Positions 27,463 through 37,267 of a DNA stretch of 64,000 nucleotides are shown here, one piece after another. The stretch lies in assembly GCA_040954595.2 (NCBI GenBank), contig CM082593.2, forward strand, positions 5,828,001-5,892,000, given 5' to 3'. The translations under genes and the position numbers were made by a program. The stretch comes from Balanoglossus misakiensis. Its lineage: Eukaryota > Hemichordata. The notes beneath the pieces are model-generated. The model worked only from the letters and a program-made list of their open reading frames with translations, had not been told where the DNA came from and ran no database searches. How positions within the stretch are numbered: the first letter of the stretch is position 1; every line of letters begins with the position of its first letter.

Positions 27463-29141
27463 TTTAGTCACTCACTGTAAAATGATTTCCACGCCACGCC
27501 AGTTCATTTACATGTCATTTGCATACAAATGTACAGTCAACACAGTCACGTGGGTGAGTACAAACCAAAACAACAGCGGTGATTGCCGATCGTGCAACTA
27601 ACTCGACACTCGCACCAGGATCGGTCTGTATATTTTACCCATTTGGCTTAAAAAGAAAGAGCTTATTCGACAAAAACGACCGGATTGAGACGAATGGCTT
27701 CATTTTCCGCTGATTTCACGGTTGTCCCAACCAAACCTGACTACGATTGGTTCATTTACGACATGTGACCGTACTACTAAATAGGTTGCCTAGCTCGAGA
27801 CGGTGTGAATATCATGAAACGAGCGCCACCGTTTCCACATAAAAACAAAGTAACTCTTGCAGGTGTCAACGAGAGCAAGCGATCTCGTCCCATTTTGCAC
27901 GGAAAGGATTGTCTGAATGTGGATGGAGTCTCCATTTTAAAATTCCTGGCACCATGACAAAGTTATGATTGAAATGGTTGCCGCATATTAAAGTTGGAAA
28001 TGTACAAATCTGTGATTTGGCTAGATCAGATCTATCTCAATATTCGGATCTGGTTCACTTAGTGGACACGACTATACCCCATGGCGATACCATGGTTTTT
28101 TAGGGTTAGGGTTAGGAGGGTTAGGGTATGGGATAAACTCACCCTCACATTGCCACCCCTAACCCTCCTAACCCTAACCCTAACTCACCCTCATTGCCAT
28201 GGTATCGTTGCCATGGGGTATAGTCGTGTCCACTAAGAGAACCAGATCCCAATATTCCAACTTATCCAAGGTAAACTGAGACTAAATCTGGATACTGAGG
28301 TGGCCGTATAGCGTTAGTTTGATAAGCATCTGGGTTTAGCTGCTGTGTTCGAAGTTTTCCCTGGTGCATCGTGCATTACTAATACTATCAAAGGTTGGAG
28401 ATGGACGGCGACAACCCAAACAAACAACAACCAAATCGAGCGCTTATCCCGAGGAACTGTGCGCTTCTCGAGACCATCGCATCGTTCCACACTAAGATTT
28501 GACTTATAATGGTGAAAGGCTGAGATTTATTTGAACATTTCTTGTACATTTTCACACTGTTTGTAGTTGTACTAATAAACGACAGACACGATTGTCGATT
28601 TTTCTCCATCACTGAAATGAAAACACAGCGTAGTGTGACGTCGGGCGCGCGAAAGTTTGCAACAAGGGAGTTGTTTCCCCCTGAGTAATTTTCAGTTGAC
28701 CATTCACCTCATGAATCGTGTTTCAAGTATGTAGCACTCTGTTACATCTTTACATCTTATAAAATACTGAATCCAATATTCAGCTACATTGATAAGTTTG
28801 CGTCCTCATCTCGAGAGCAAAATCTGTCTTATCCGGAACTGGACTGATGAGATGAGACACACGTACACATCATCTGTAAATTTCATCACATATGATATAA
28901 AACATTTGTACATACCTAACTTCACGAGGGCATTCTTCGGCAAAATTCATCGTGGTTAGAGAATACCGTCTATATGGATCTGGGAAACGGTGGCAAAAAT
29001 ACTGCATCGAACTAAAATATATTCTGCTGTTTTCAAACTGCCGCCCGAGAACACGTTCTGAATGAAATCTCGCAAAAGTTTGGATAGAGCGCGATTTGAC
29101 GAGACTCGATCGCACGCATGCGTAAGTTACGATACAACCTT
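27463..29141. other. hnRNP 5' flank and divergent promoter region
   Basis: Intergenic stretch between the minus-strand hnRNP exon and the plus-strand EF-hand gene, with more CpG than the left part of the window. It holds the foldback element at 28046-28249. A minus-strand ATG at 28950 opens a short frame ending in a good donor (GTTAG then GTATGT at 28915); a matching acceptor at 28612 would give a 24-residue spliced peptide with AATAAA downstream at 28531-28526. That could be a non-coding divergent transcript. No TATA box was seen. Confidence 0.4.
28046..28249. mobile_element. Foldback MITE with TTAGGG-rich arms, copy 1 (8-bp TSD)
   Basis: Terminal inverted repeats of about 50 bp begin GGATCTGGTTC and continue through a shared CACGACTATACCCCATGG core; the right arm has three extra bases. 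Internal to the TIRs are oppositely oriented runs of TTAGGG/CCCTAA, so the whole element can fold back on itself. Flanks are a perfect 8-bp direct repeat, CAATATTC, at 28038-28045 and 28250-28257. No coding capacity. An 8-bp duplication fits hAT- or P-type transposases acting in trans; the TIR does not start with the usual hAT CA. A second copy in opposite orientation is at 54063-54246. Confidence 0.88.
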
Positions 29142-29154
29142 GTTTCTAAGCAAC
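29142..29154. promoter_or_regulatory. X-box (RFX site) at the EF-hand gene promoter
   Basis: GTTTCT-A-AGCAAC fits the RFX X-box GTTNCY-N-RGNAAC. It lies about 85 bp before a candidate non-coding exon end (CAG then GTATTT at 29239), so close to the expected transcription start of the EF-hand gene. RFX/FOXJ1-driven X-boxes mark ciliary genes, in line with the protein's architecture. Confidence 0.5.
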
Positions 29155-30047
29155 AAGCGTTAAACAGTTGATTCCCATAGACCGAGGTTACAGCGACGAG
29201 AGAGTCCACGGGCGGAACTGATCGAACAGAGATTACAGGTATTTTTCATCTATATATTGCGGTATTTGGACATTTTCCGTATTCGTCTAACTCCCCTGTA
29301 TATTCACATGCACACACTGTTTTAACTTCTTGATGTTAGCGAAAAACACTCGCAGTCTCCGTCGAACCTGTTGGCTAGTTGATGTGGCAGCCATGTTTAC
29401 AATATTTCTGTGGGTTGCCCCGCGATGGCATTTCGGTAAAGAACACCACAAACGTGTGTTTCCGGACAATACTTACCTCATCAAGTTTAGAGAACTGGTC
29501 TATGAATGATAGTGGGCTGGGCTGACACAAAATGAAATTGTTTCATTGAAAAACAACTAGATCAACAGGTGACAAAACACACGTTGTATGTTCCAATCTC
29601 ACATTTAATGTGGTGTAATAAACATAATATCAAAAGTTGGAAACACAGTGAGAAATTAGAATTATACGAAAATATACTAAAGACAGCATATCCACATCAA
29701 TCATTCTTTTACTTGTCATGAAACTGGGCTGTTTGTTATAAAGTTTGCTATAACACTAACAGATCCCTAACCTTCAAGGTCGAGTCAAAATATTATATTG
29801 TTGACAAGTCTCCCCACTCTCTAAAACCGGAAAGTGGCGACTGTCTTGTTTTAAAAAGTTGGTTTCACTTTTCTTTGAGTGATGATATACTATTACTAAA
29901 TTAACAAACACATATTACTTTATATGCCATGATGACCCTGATAACCTCATCCAAAGAAATGTTATGTTTTCATCCTCAGAGAGAGAAAAAGTGAAATTAT
30001 TTGACTGCAGTGGGTCTCTGTAGTTTGTACTCAACTGCGAGTTCACT
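29155..30047 (+). other. Probable 5' UTR exon, intron and leader of the EF-hand gene
   Basis: A candidate untranslated first exon ends at 29238 (GATTACAG then GTATTT). The next exon starts at 29980 after a pyrimidine-rich acceptor (CATCCTCAG) and carries 68 nt of leader before the ATG at 30048. A minus-strand frame at 29287-29469 containing MAATSTSQQ falls in this intron and is not supported as a gene. Confidence 0.4.
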
Positions 30048-33000
30048 ATGCCTGAGAGATCAATTTCCGGGTTGGAGGACCAGATCCGGACTCAAATCCT
30101 CTCCAAGCGAGTTCGTGTGGCAGAGTTCTTCAAAGATTATGACCGGCTGCGATCTGGTTACATCACAGGTGAGGGGAAAACTTTGTCATGGAATTGACTT
30201 CTGGGTTGACTGCAGATTGTAAGAATGAAATGGACAACTCAAAAACAAATTCTTGTACTGCAGTGCCATCTGCAACAGCAATCCTAGTCTAGTATCTAGA
30301 CGTGTGTTATGCACTTTGCTTCCGAAACTAATTTTAGTTTTGGAAGAAAAGCCAACAACACAAGGCTACAGCAATTCATGCCTTCCCCAACAGTGTGTAT
30401 AAAACTCAGTTTCTCTCTTTTATCATTGATAGAATCGCAGTTCAAGCGCGTATTGGATCAGAGTTTTGGGATAAAATTGTCTCCAGAAGACGAACAAGCT
30501 CTGTCTGACAAATATGATGATAAGAGAAATGGAATGTATAACTACCGGAACTTCTCCGATGTCATCGAATGCAGTAAGTATTTATGCTATTATAACTTCT
30601 TAGTCAGTGTAACCATAGATGATCATATCATTGGATATGTTGAATATCAGTTTAATTTGGCATGGAAATCTCACTTTCACCTCAAAACACATTTATCCTG
30701 TTGCAAGGAAATGTCATTGAAACCCCAAAACAACATTCTTTATCAGTTGCATCAAATTTGTTCCATCACAAATTCAAAGCATGGAAAAATTCTCATATCA
30801 ATTTGAGTTCAGGTTTCGACTGCAAGAGTTTTGCAATAAATCAGTTTGCTCTCAGATTTTATGACAAAGTATGGATTATTTCAAATGGGTAATATTGATA
30901 AATGACCCAGGTAATAGGGACAGTATAACTTTCTGCTGCGGTCTAATTGTCATTCTGTTGTTCTGGGTTGCCATTTATCTAAATGTTTGATAAAAAATAT
31001 CATCCATTGGAGGGCAGAGATCACTAATGACAATATATACAAAAAATATGAATAAATTGGAGCGTGATACTGATGGTGCCTTCAATTTTGGGTATCATCA
31101 GTGGTTTCTTGAACAATTAAAACAGTGTTAGAAATGCCCCTTTTTTTATTTTTCCCCTTCTACAGCATTTCAACCCAATGACCTGAAGACTGACCCCACT
31201 ATGAGAACAGTGGAACCAACTGAATAGTAAGTGCCACCACCAATTAAGTCACTTTAACCCTTTCACCCCCAGTTCCCTCTTTAGAGGTCCAATCTTACCA
31301 TAGAAAACAATGGGTTTGGACTGAACCATGGTGCTGAAAGGGTTAAAACATGGTGTTGAAGTCAATCATGAAATTACTCAAAATTTATCAATAACTGTTC
31401 TGTAGTTGGTATGAATATTATCTGATTTTCGTTCAGGCTATTAAGTATATAATCTTTTTTTTTTTCCAGTTTGGGCACACTTCGTTCCCAGCGTCCACTG
31501 AGTTCGGGTTTCCAAACCCACTGCAGTGATATTCTGAGAAGAATTGCTCCATTTTACAAATACCATGGTATCAATGTTAGAACGTGCTACGAAGACTTCG
31601 ACAGACACCATAACGGACTTGTCACAGAGAGTCAGGTCAGTCGAATCTGTGAGCTTATATATGGTTGTCATGGTGATTTGTGTGTGAGCAAGGTTGAATG
31701 TATGTATGCGTGTGACTGCTTGTTCAGTCACATCTGTTCTTCGATGTGATGTCAAAGGTCAAAAGAATCAAACTCTTTCACTTAGTAATATTAGATTCTG
31801 TTGACGAGATAAATCAAATAAGCATGATTGTAGAACATCAAATTGCTGTTTAATTAGAATAATGGCCCGTAGCACCTGCTACTACTACAGAGTGTGTTGT
31901 GTTTGTTTTACAGATAGCCGTCATCCGTGTGTGTGTGTTTGAATGCAATATTCTATTTCGGTTGCAGCCCATAGTAACCTGTACAGAAATCTACAGAATT
32001 ACAACACGTTATTAAACGTCATTTGTGTTTTTATTTTAACTTCAGTTCTATCGTAGTTTCCCCGGGCCACCGGATGTGACTGAGGACGAGATGCAGACCC
32101 TGGCTCAGAAGTACTTGGATCCAAACAAGGCCAGTCTCTGCAATTATCTCAACTTCCACAACGATGTTGAGGCCATCAAAGACACCTTGCAGGAAGTCTT
32201 GGAGTATCCTGCTAGTCCACCCAAGAGTGGTTATAACATCCCTGCTAAGGTGAGTCCAGTGTCATTGTAGAATAGTAACATTAATTGATTTTTTTTTTTT
32301 TTTTTTTTTTTGGGGGGGGGGGGAGAAATCAACAGGTGGTTCCGATCGTTAAAGTATTTTTGGTCGCCATTTTTCGACATATTTAGTATTGTCTTTTCCT
32401 GTCCACCACTCAGACCGCAGCACCCCGCTCTCTCGAAGACGTCTTCGACAAAATCCGCGTGGCCGTCTACAAGAACGGCATCCGCACCACCGAGTTCTTC
32501 CGCGACCACGACAAGCTGCGCAGCTACATCATCACCGAGAACCAGTTCGTCTGCGGGCTGTCGCTGGCCGTCGGCAAGGAGGCCCAGCTGTCCCGCGGCG
32601 ACATCCAGAAGGTGGTGGACTTCTACAAGACGCCCGACGGCCGAGTGAGATACAAGGAGTTCTGCGACATGATGGAGAATGGTAGGTTTTCTGTCAGCAC
32701 TGTGAGATTCTAATCATCCACCTCCAAGGCAAGATCTGGGGTCTGCAGTTACAGTGTAGACCTTGGGTTGATCACCAAGAATATTTTGAATTTGGTACAA
32801 TACCACACAAACATGGCGAATCACTTTTGCACAGTTGAATACAAAGATACCAGATCAAACACAGATGTGAAACAATGCATTAGTCGGAAATCATTTGATC
32901 TCTTATAGAAACTGTAAATGAAGTAAAAGGGAAAAAACTAATTCTTGCTATGAAATAGTTTTCATGCTATTGTCTCTCTCTTACAGCTTTCAATGAACCC

Positions 33001-36000
33001 GACCTGGAGAAGAAACCAACCCAAGAAGTGCAGAGACCACCAAAGGGGGCGCTGTCCAGATATCTGAACCCATTGACTGATGCTGAGGAATTCCGAGTGG
33101 CCGAGATATTGCAGGAGTTGTCAGAGACTGTGAAGAAAAGGCGTCTGATGATGTACGCTTACTTCAAGGATTATGACAGGGTAAGTCAACAATGTACATG
33201 TATAATATAATTCTGATTTCCTCCAATGATGGATTGGAATTATCACCGACTGCCTAATGCTGAGTGTTCAGAAAATTGAACTGTACACAGAGCGCAGCAA
33301 GTGAAAATATGGGTATAAACTTTTGAATTTTAAATCAAAGCAAGTGTTTGTTATTTCCATGGCAGCCTTGGATAATCAACATTTCTTTCACCTCTGCAAA
33401 CCATAACTAAGGATACCAGTAACCACCAGTATACTGATCAGTTTGTCTAAAACTGTTGGAAGAATACAGGAATATAACATGATAAACATTGATGAGTATT
33501 TTGTTTGATTTACAGAGCAAAGCCTACACCAGAAATATCACATTTGCTCAGTTTGGCCGTATCTTGCATTTCCTGAGCTTGAACGTGCAACCGGAAGACT
33601 TCAAGATGCTGTGTCGGAAATTTGAAGATCCTGAACGTCGTGGTGACGTCAACTATCCTGCATTTGTCCAAGCTGTTGATAGAGGTAAGTGTCCAATTGA
33701 ACCATTTCTCCACCCTTCCTGCCAGATCTGCAGAACAGATGTACATGTATCTTTCTATGGAGTCAATAAGCCACTTTATTGGCCCTGTCAAATCTGATTG
33801 GCTGACTGGAGAGATGTAATCTGAATACGCCACCTGTTGAAATCACCAAGCTATATTTTTTGTCCCCCCTCAGAATTTATTGGGTTCACAATTGGATCCG
33901 AGGATGCCAAAGTGGAGGAAGGGACGGAGGCACCCAAGAAGAAACCCGTCGATCTGAGTAAAGTCAATTTCGAAGAGGTTTTGGGAAGAATCAGGCACCA
34001 CGCACTCGTCAACAGAATCAGAGTGAGTAGGCGTAGACGATTCAGTAGATCGTGTGATTTGATTCTGATGCATTCACAAGCATAGGAATGATGATGAGGA
34101 AAAACGCATAGGAAATTTCTCTGTCCTATTTTCAAGTCAGACGATGGTGTTGCAGTAAACTATACTGTATCTTGACTTTCATTTGATTTTTTGCGGAAAA
34201 GACTATATCATGCCTGTGCTTACTGGCCACCTTCATGTCAATAACCAAACATATGTCCATTTGTCAAGTAACCATGACTGGTTTCTTTTCCCGGAATGTT
34301 CTGCAGGTAAATGAATACTTCCAGGATTTCGATCCCCTTCGCAACGGCTCCATATCCCAGACTCGCTTCCGTATCGGACTGACCTCCATGGGTATCAGCG
34401 CCGTGGGTCAGATCAACCTCTCCGACCCGGAGATCCTAGCCCTGGCAGCTTATTACGCCGATCCCAAACATCCAGGAAACGTCCTCTGGCCCAAATTCAA
34501 AGTGGACGTTGAAACAGGTGAGGCCTGAGTTCTTCTTCAAATACTACAAATAAATGCATATCTTTTGTTTAAAAAATAGTGTTTCCTTGATGTTTGTATG
34601 TATGGGTCTGGTTGTTGTGTGTGATTGTGCAGTCCAAACCCTTGCCCCAATTAATATTCATGAATAAATGAATACATTAATGAACCTCCTTTTAAAGACC
34701 ACCTGTCTATAAAGACCACTCAGCCCCAGTCCCTTGACCGGTCTTTATACACAGGTTTGACTGTCATTCCATCTGCATGAGAATGAAATATTTGAGGGAA
34801 TTTTGTCCCTCAAGACATTTGATAGCACAAACAGTCATATAGAAATTGTTACAATTATACATATTGCCACACAAAAGAGGTGTTGCATTGTATGTACCGG
34901 GCCTCGTGTCAAGAAAATAAATTTGGAGAAATATTTTTTGTCTTGTTTTTGATAGTTTTCACTCAAGTGGAACCGAATTTGGAGAAGACGCCCACAGTTC
35001 AAGTGCCGCCACAGGAGAGCTTCCTGATGTCCAAACCGGGCACCACGAACTGGAACGTTGTCTCCGACGACGACGCGAGGATAGTGGAAGCCGTGATGGA
35101 CCGGATGCGTCAGCGGGCGACGCAGCGTCGCGTGCTCGCCAAACCCTGCTTCCAGGATTTCGACCGCCACAACCGCGGACACGTCACGAAGTCCCAGTTC
35201 CGGCAGTGCCTGACGTATCTCAGCCTGAACGCGACCGAGGAGGAAATGGCCGCCCTGGAGAGGAAGTACTCGGACGACGCCGGTTTCAATTATTTGCGGT
35301 TCCTCGACGAACTGCAGCCAGCAGGCCTCCCCGAAATGAAATACCAGCAGAGATTAGAAGAGCTGAAAGCTGTCAACAGCAGGATATTCTCGCTAGAGAA
35401 GAACCCGTGCTCAGATCTGGAAGGTGTCCTCACAAAAATTAAATCAAAGGTAAAAATATTCATTCAGTAAAAATGCAGAAATTACAGACTGTGGTGTTTT
35501 CACTTTTATGAATTTATAGAGCAAGATTTCCCCCCCCCCCCCAAATGTTAACTCAAATTCTGCTTTTACGACAGGTTATGAAAGAAAGGATTCGTATTTT
35601 GGAATTCTTGCGTGACTACGACAAACTTCGCACTGGACGCATGAAGAAAGAGACATTCCGCCGTGCCCTTGATCCTGCCAACCTTGGTTTGAAAGCCTCT
35701 GAAGTTACGATACTAGAACAAGCGTAAGTTATAAACAGCTCACCAGAGATACAGTCATTATGTGGTTGTCAGTTAAAGGTATACAGTCACCTCCAATTTA
35801 CATACGCCCATATATGGCTGAAATGGCGTACTTGAGCGTTCTAAAGAACATACGGTGGCGCTCTTTTTTTCGCGTGTGCCACCCACTGAAAATCGGTGAT
35901 TGGCCAGTTCTCAATTTGCCATGGTAACTATAGCTAATTTTCCATAGGTGACCGTATACCTTTAATAGGCACTTGTGCATCTCCCACATTCGAAAGATTT

Positions 36001-36805
36001 GGAAATTGTGTTTTGGGTTTGTTAGTTCATCTGTCTGTCTGTGTGATATGCTTGCTGTGTGAAAATGAAATGGTTGGTAACTCTGGATTCGAATCTCATA
36101 AAATACGATTTGATTGGATGCCAATTAGAGATCTGTTGTGACATAGTAATAATGTGATCTTCTTGCCAACAGATATCAATCTGCAATGGACCCTGCATAC
36201 GTGGAATATCTGCAGTTCAACGACGAGATCGAGAGCATCTTTACGGTGAAGAATCTGGAGAAAGCACCATTGTTGACACCACAGCAGTACCAGGTGCCTG
36301 TGGAGGTGGAACAGAACGGTCTCACAGAGGACGATCTTGTCATCTACAACAGCACCATGGACAGATTAGCAGACAAGGTCAGTGTTGGATTTGGGATATC
36401 ACACAAGTATCCCGCACTCACGGGGTTATTTCTTGCTGTAGAAATTATCAAAAAGACAGTATGTGTTGTAGACAAGAACCTGCCTACACTTAATATGTAG
36501 AGCCTGTATAAAGTCTACGATATTTACTCATCTTTGTTTAATTTCTTTGATAGGTCCGGATGAGGCGTATGCAGCTCTTCCCGTTATTTGAGGATTACGA
36601 CAGAGTTCACAACGGCACGGTCTCCCGGTCGCAGTTCCGCCGAGTGCTCAGCGAACTCGAACTAAGCTCCCTCGTCAACGAGAGAGAATTCCAAATCTTG
36701 TACGAGAAATTTGAAGTGAAGATCGGCGATAAGAACGATGTGAACTACATCGCGTTCTGTGACAGAATCAACGAGCTGGCCAAGTTTGAGTGGCGAAAAC
36801 CTTAA
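30048..36805 (+). CDS. Eight-module EF-hand-like protein, probably axonemal (927 aa, 14 coding exons)
   Basis: Coding exons: 30048-30168, 30433-30573, 31166-31226, 31470-31635, 32046-32249, 32414-32681, 32987-33180, 33516-33684, 33874-34022, 34307-34517, 34956-35449, 35575-35723, 36173-36377, 36554-36805. All introns are GT-AG and phases join without a frame break. The protein starts MPERSISGLEDQ and ends LAKFEWRKP. It contains eight modules of about 110-130 residues, each an F-x-D-[YFH]-D EF-hand-like loop near residues 30, 150, 262, 382, 498, 629, 740 and 858, followed by a second, more degenerate EF-hand ending [NCRE]-Y-x-x-F or similar. The first loops are two residues longer than canonical and have Q, R or T where Glu12 belongs, so calcium binding is doubtful. 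Long arrays of such EF-hands occur in ciliary proteins such as EFCAB6; a one-to-one orthologue was not recognised. The X-box at 29142 supports a cilium or sperm-flagellum role. Exon 6 is unusually GC-rich at third positions. Confidence 0.88.
31254..31346. mobile_element. 93-bp TTAA-flanked MITE, copy 1 (piggyBac-like)
   Basis: Perfect 12-bp inverted ends TTAACCCTTTCA and TGAAAGGGTTAA, including the TTAA target typical of piggyBac-type elements and a CCC start to the TIR. It sits in intron 3 of the EF-hand gene and is matched by a second copy at 60652-60744 with only a handful of differences. No coding capacity. Confidence 0.75.
32289..32323. repeat. T23-G12 homopolymer junction
   Basis: Runs of 23 T and 12 G lie in intron 5 of the EF-hand gene, about 90 bp before the exon 6 acceptor. 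Length is likely unreliable in the assembly. Confidence 0.9.
34701..34756. repeat. Inverted repeat in intron 10 of the EF-hand gene
   Basis: Arms ACCTGTCTATAAAGACC (34701-34717) and its reverse complement with one mismatch (34740-34756). The flanking AAAGACCACC duplicates part of the arm, so this is probably a fragment of a dispersed repeat. Confidence 0.5.
35773..35965. mobile_element. 193-bp TTAA-flanked MITE in intron 12 of the EF-hand gene
   Basis: The left end TTAAAGGTATACAGTCACCT and the right end, read in reverse complement, TTAAAGGTATACGGTCACCT are inverted repeats with one difference. The ends lie on TTAA, as for piggyBac-type insertions. The element carries TTTGCCATGGTAAC (35915-35928), one base from a perfect RFX X-box. 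No coding capacity. Confidence 0.75.
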
Positions 36806-37127
36806 ATTTTTATTTCACGGTTCTCTAAATCTATATTTCCCGTCCATTCAACCACCACCTACATTTAAGAACTCTCTGCAAAATTTTCTGGCACAAAAAC
36901 ACAATCTTATGTCATTTTGCAAAATTTCCTGTTGTGTCCATTCAAGCCATATATTTCATTTTGTATAAACTGATTGTGCTGTTTTCTGAAAATCCTAGTT
37001 CGGTACATTGTCAAATAGGATTCCACAAGTTCTTTGGGTAATCAGCTGTGTCAGAGTTCAAAGGTCAAAGTTCATTGCTTGTGAATAATTTTACAGACTG
37101 TTGCAGCAGCTTTGAACTTTAATGTGT

Positions 37128-37133
37128 AATAAA
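37128..37133 (+). terminator. Candidate poly(A) signal AATAAA of the EF-hand gene
   Basis: AATAAA about 320 nt after the stop codon, at the start of an A-rich run. A second AATAAA at 37262-37267 is followed by a GTGTT-rich stretch and may be the stronger end. Confidence 0.4.
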
Positions 37134-37261
37134 AAAAAAAGAATTTAATTGAATGAAATGCAGATCTGAAAATATTATCAATTCTACCGACTAATGATAT
37201 TGTACATATTTTACAAAATTATCTTGTTGTCATGGCAATGTGTATTTAACTCATTTGTGAA

Positions 37262-37267
37262 AATAAA
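37262..37267 (+). terminator. Alternative poly(A) signal AATAAA of the EF-hand gene
   Basis: AATAAA 457 nt after the stop codon with TGTTCTG and GTGTTGGG downstream, resembling a GU-rich cleavage element. Confidence 0.4.

Noticed and set aside
28080-28190. TTAGGG runs as a chromosome end or interstitial telomere
   Set aside because: They sit in opposite orientations inside a TIR-bounded element with an 8-bp target duplication and recur at 54.1 kb, so they belong to a transposon.
29287-29469. Minus-strand frame containing MAATSTSQQVRRRLRV with a good ATG context
   Set aside because: Stops after 35 residues and lacks a convincing donor; lies in the EF-hand gene 5' intron. Could be an unrecognised first exon but not supportable.
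36061-36120. Possible tRNA B-box (GGATTCGAATCTC)
   Set aside because: No A-box or acceptor stem at the right spacing.
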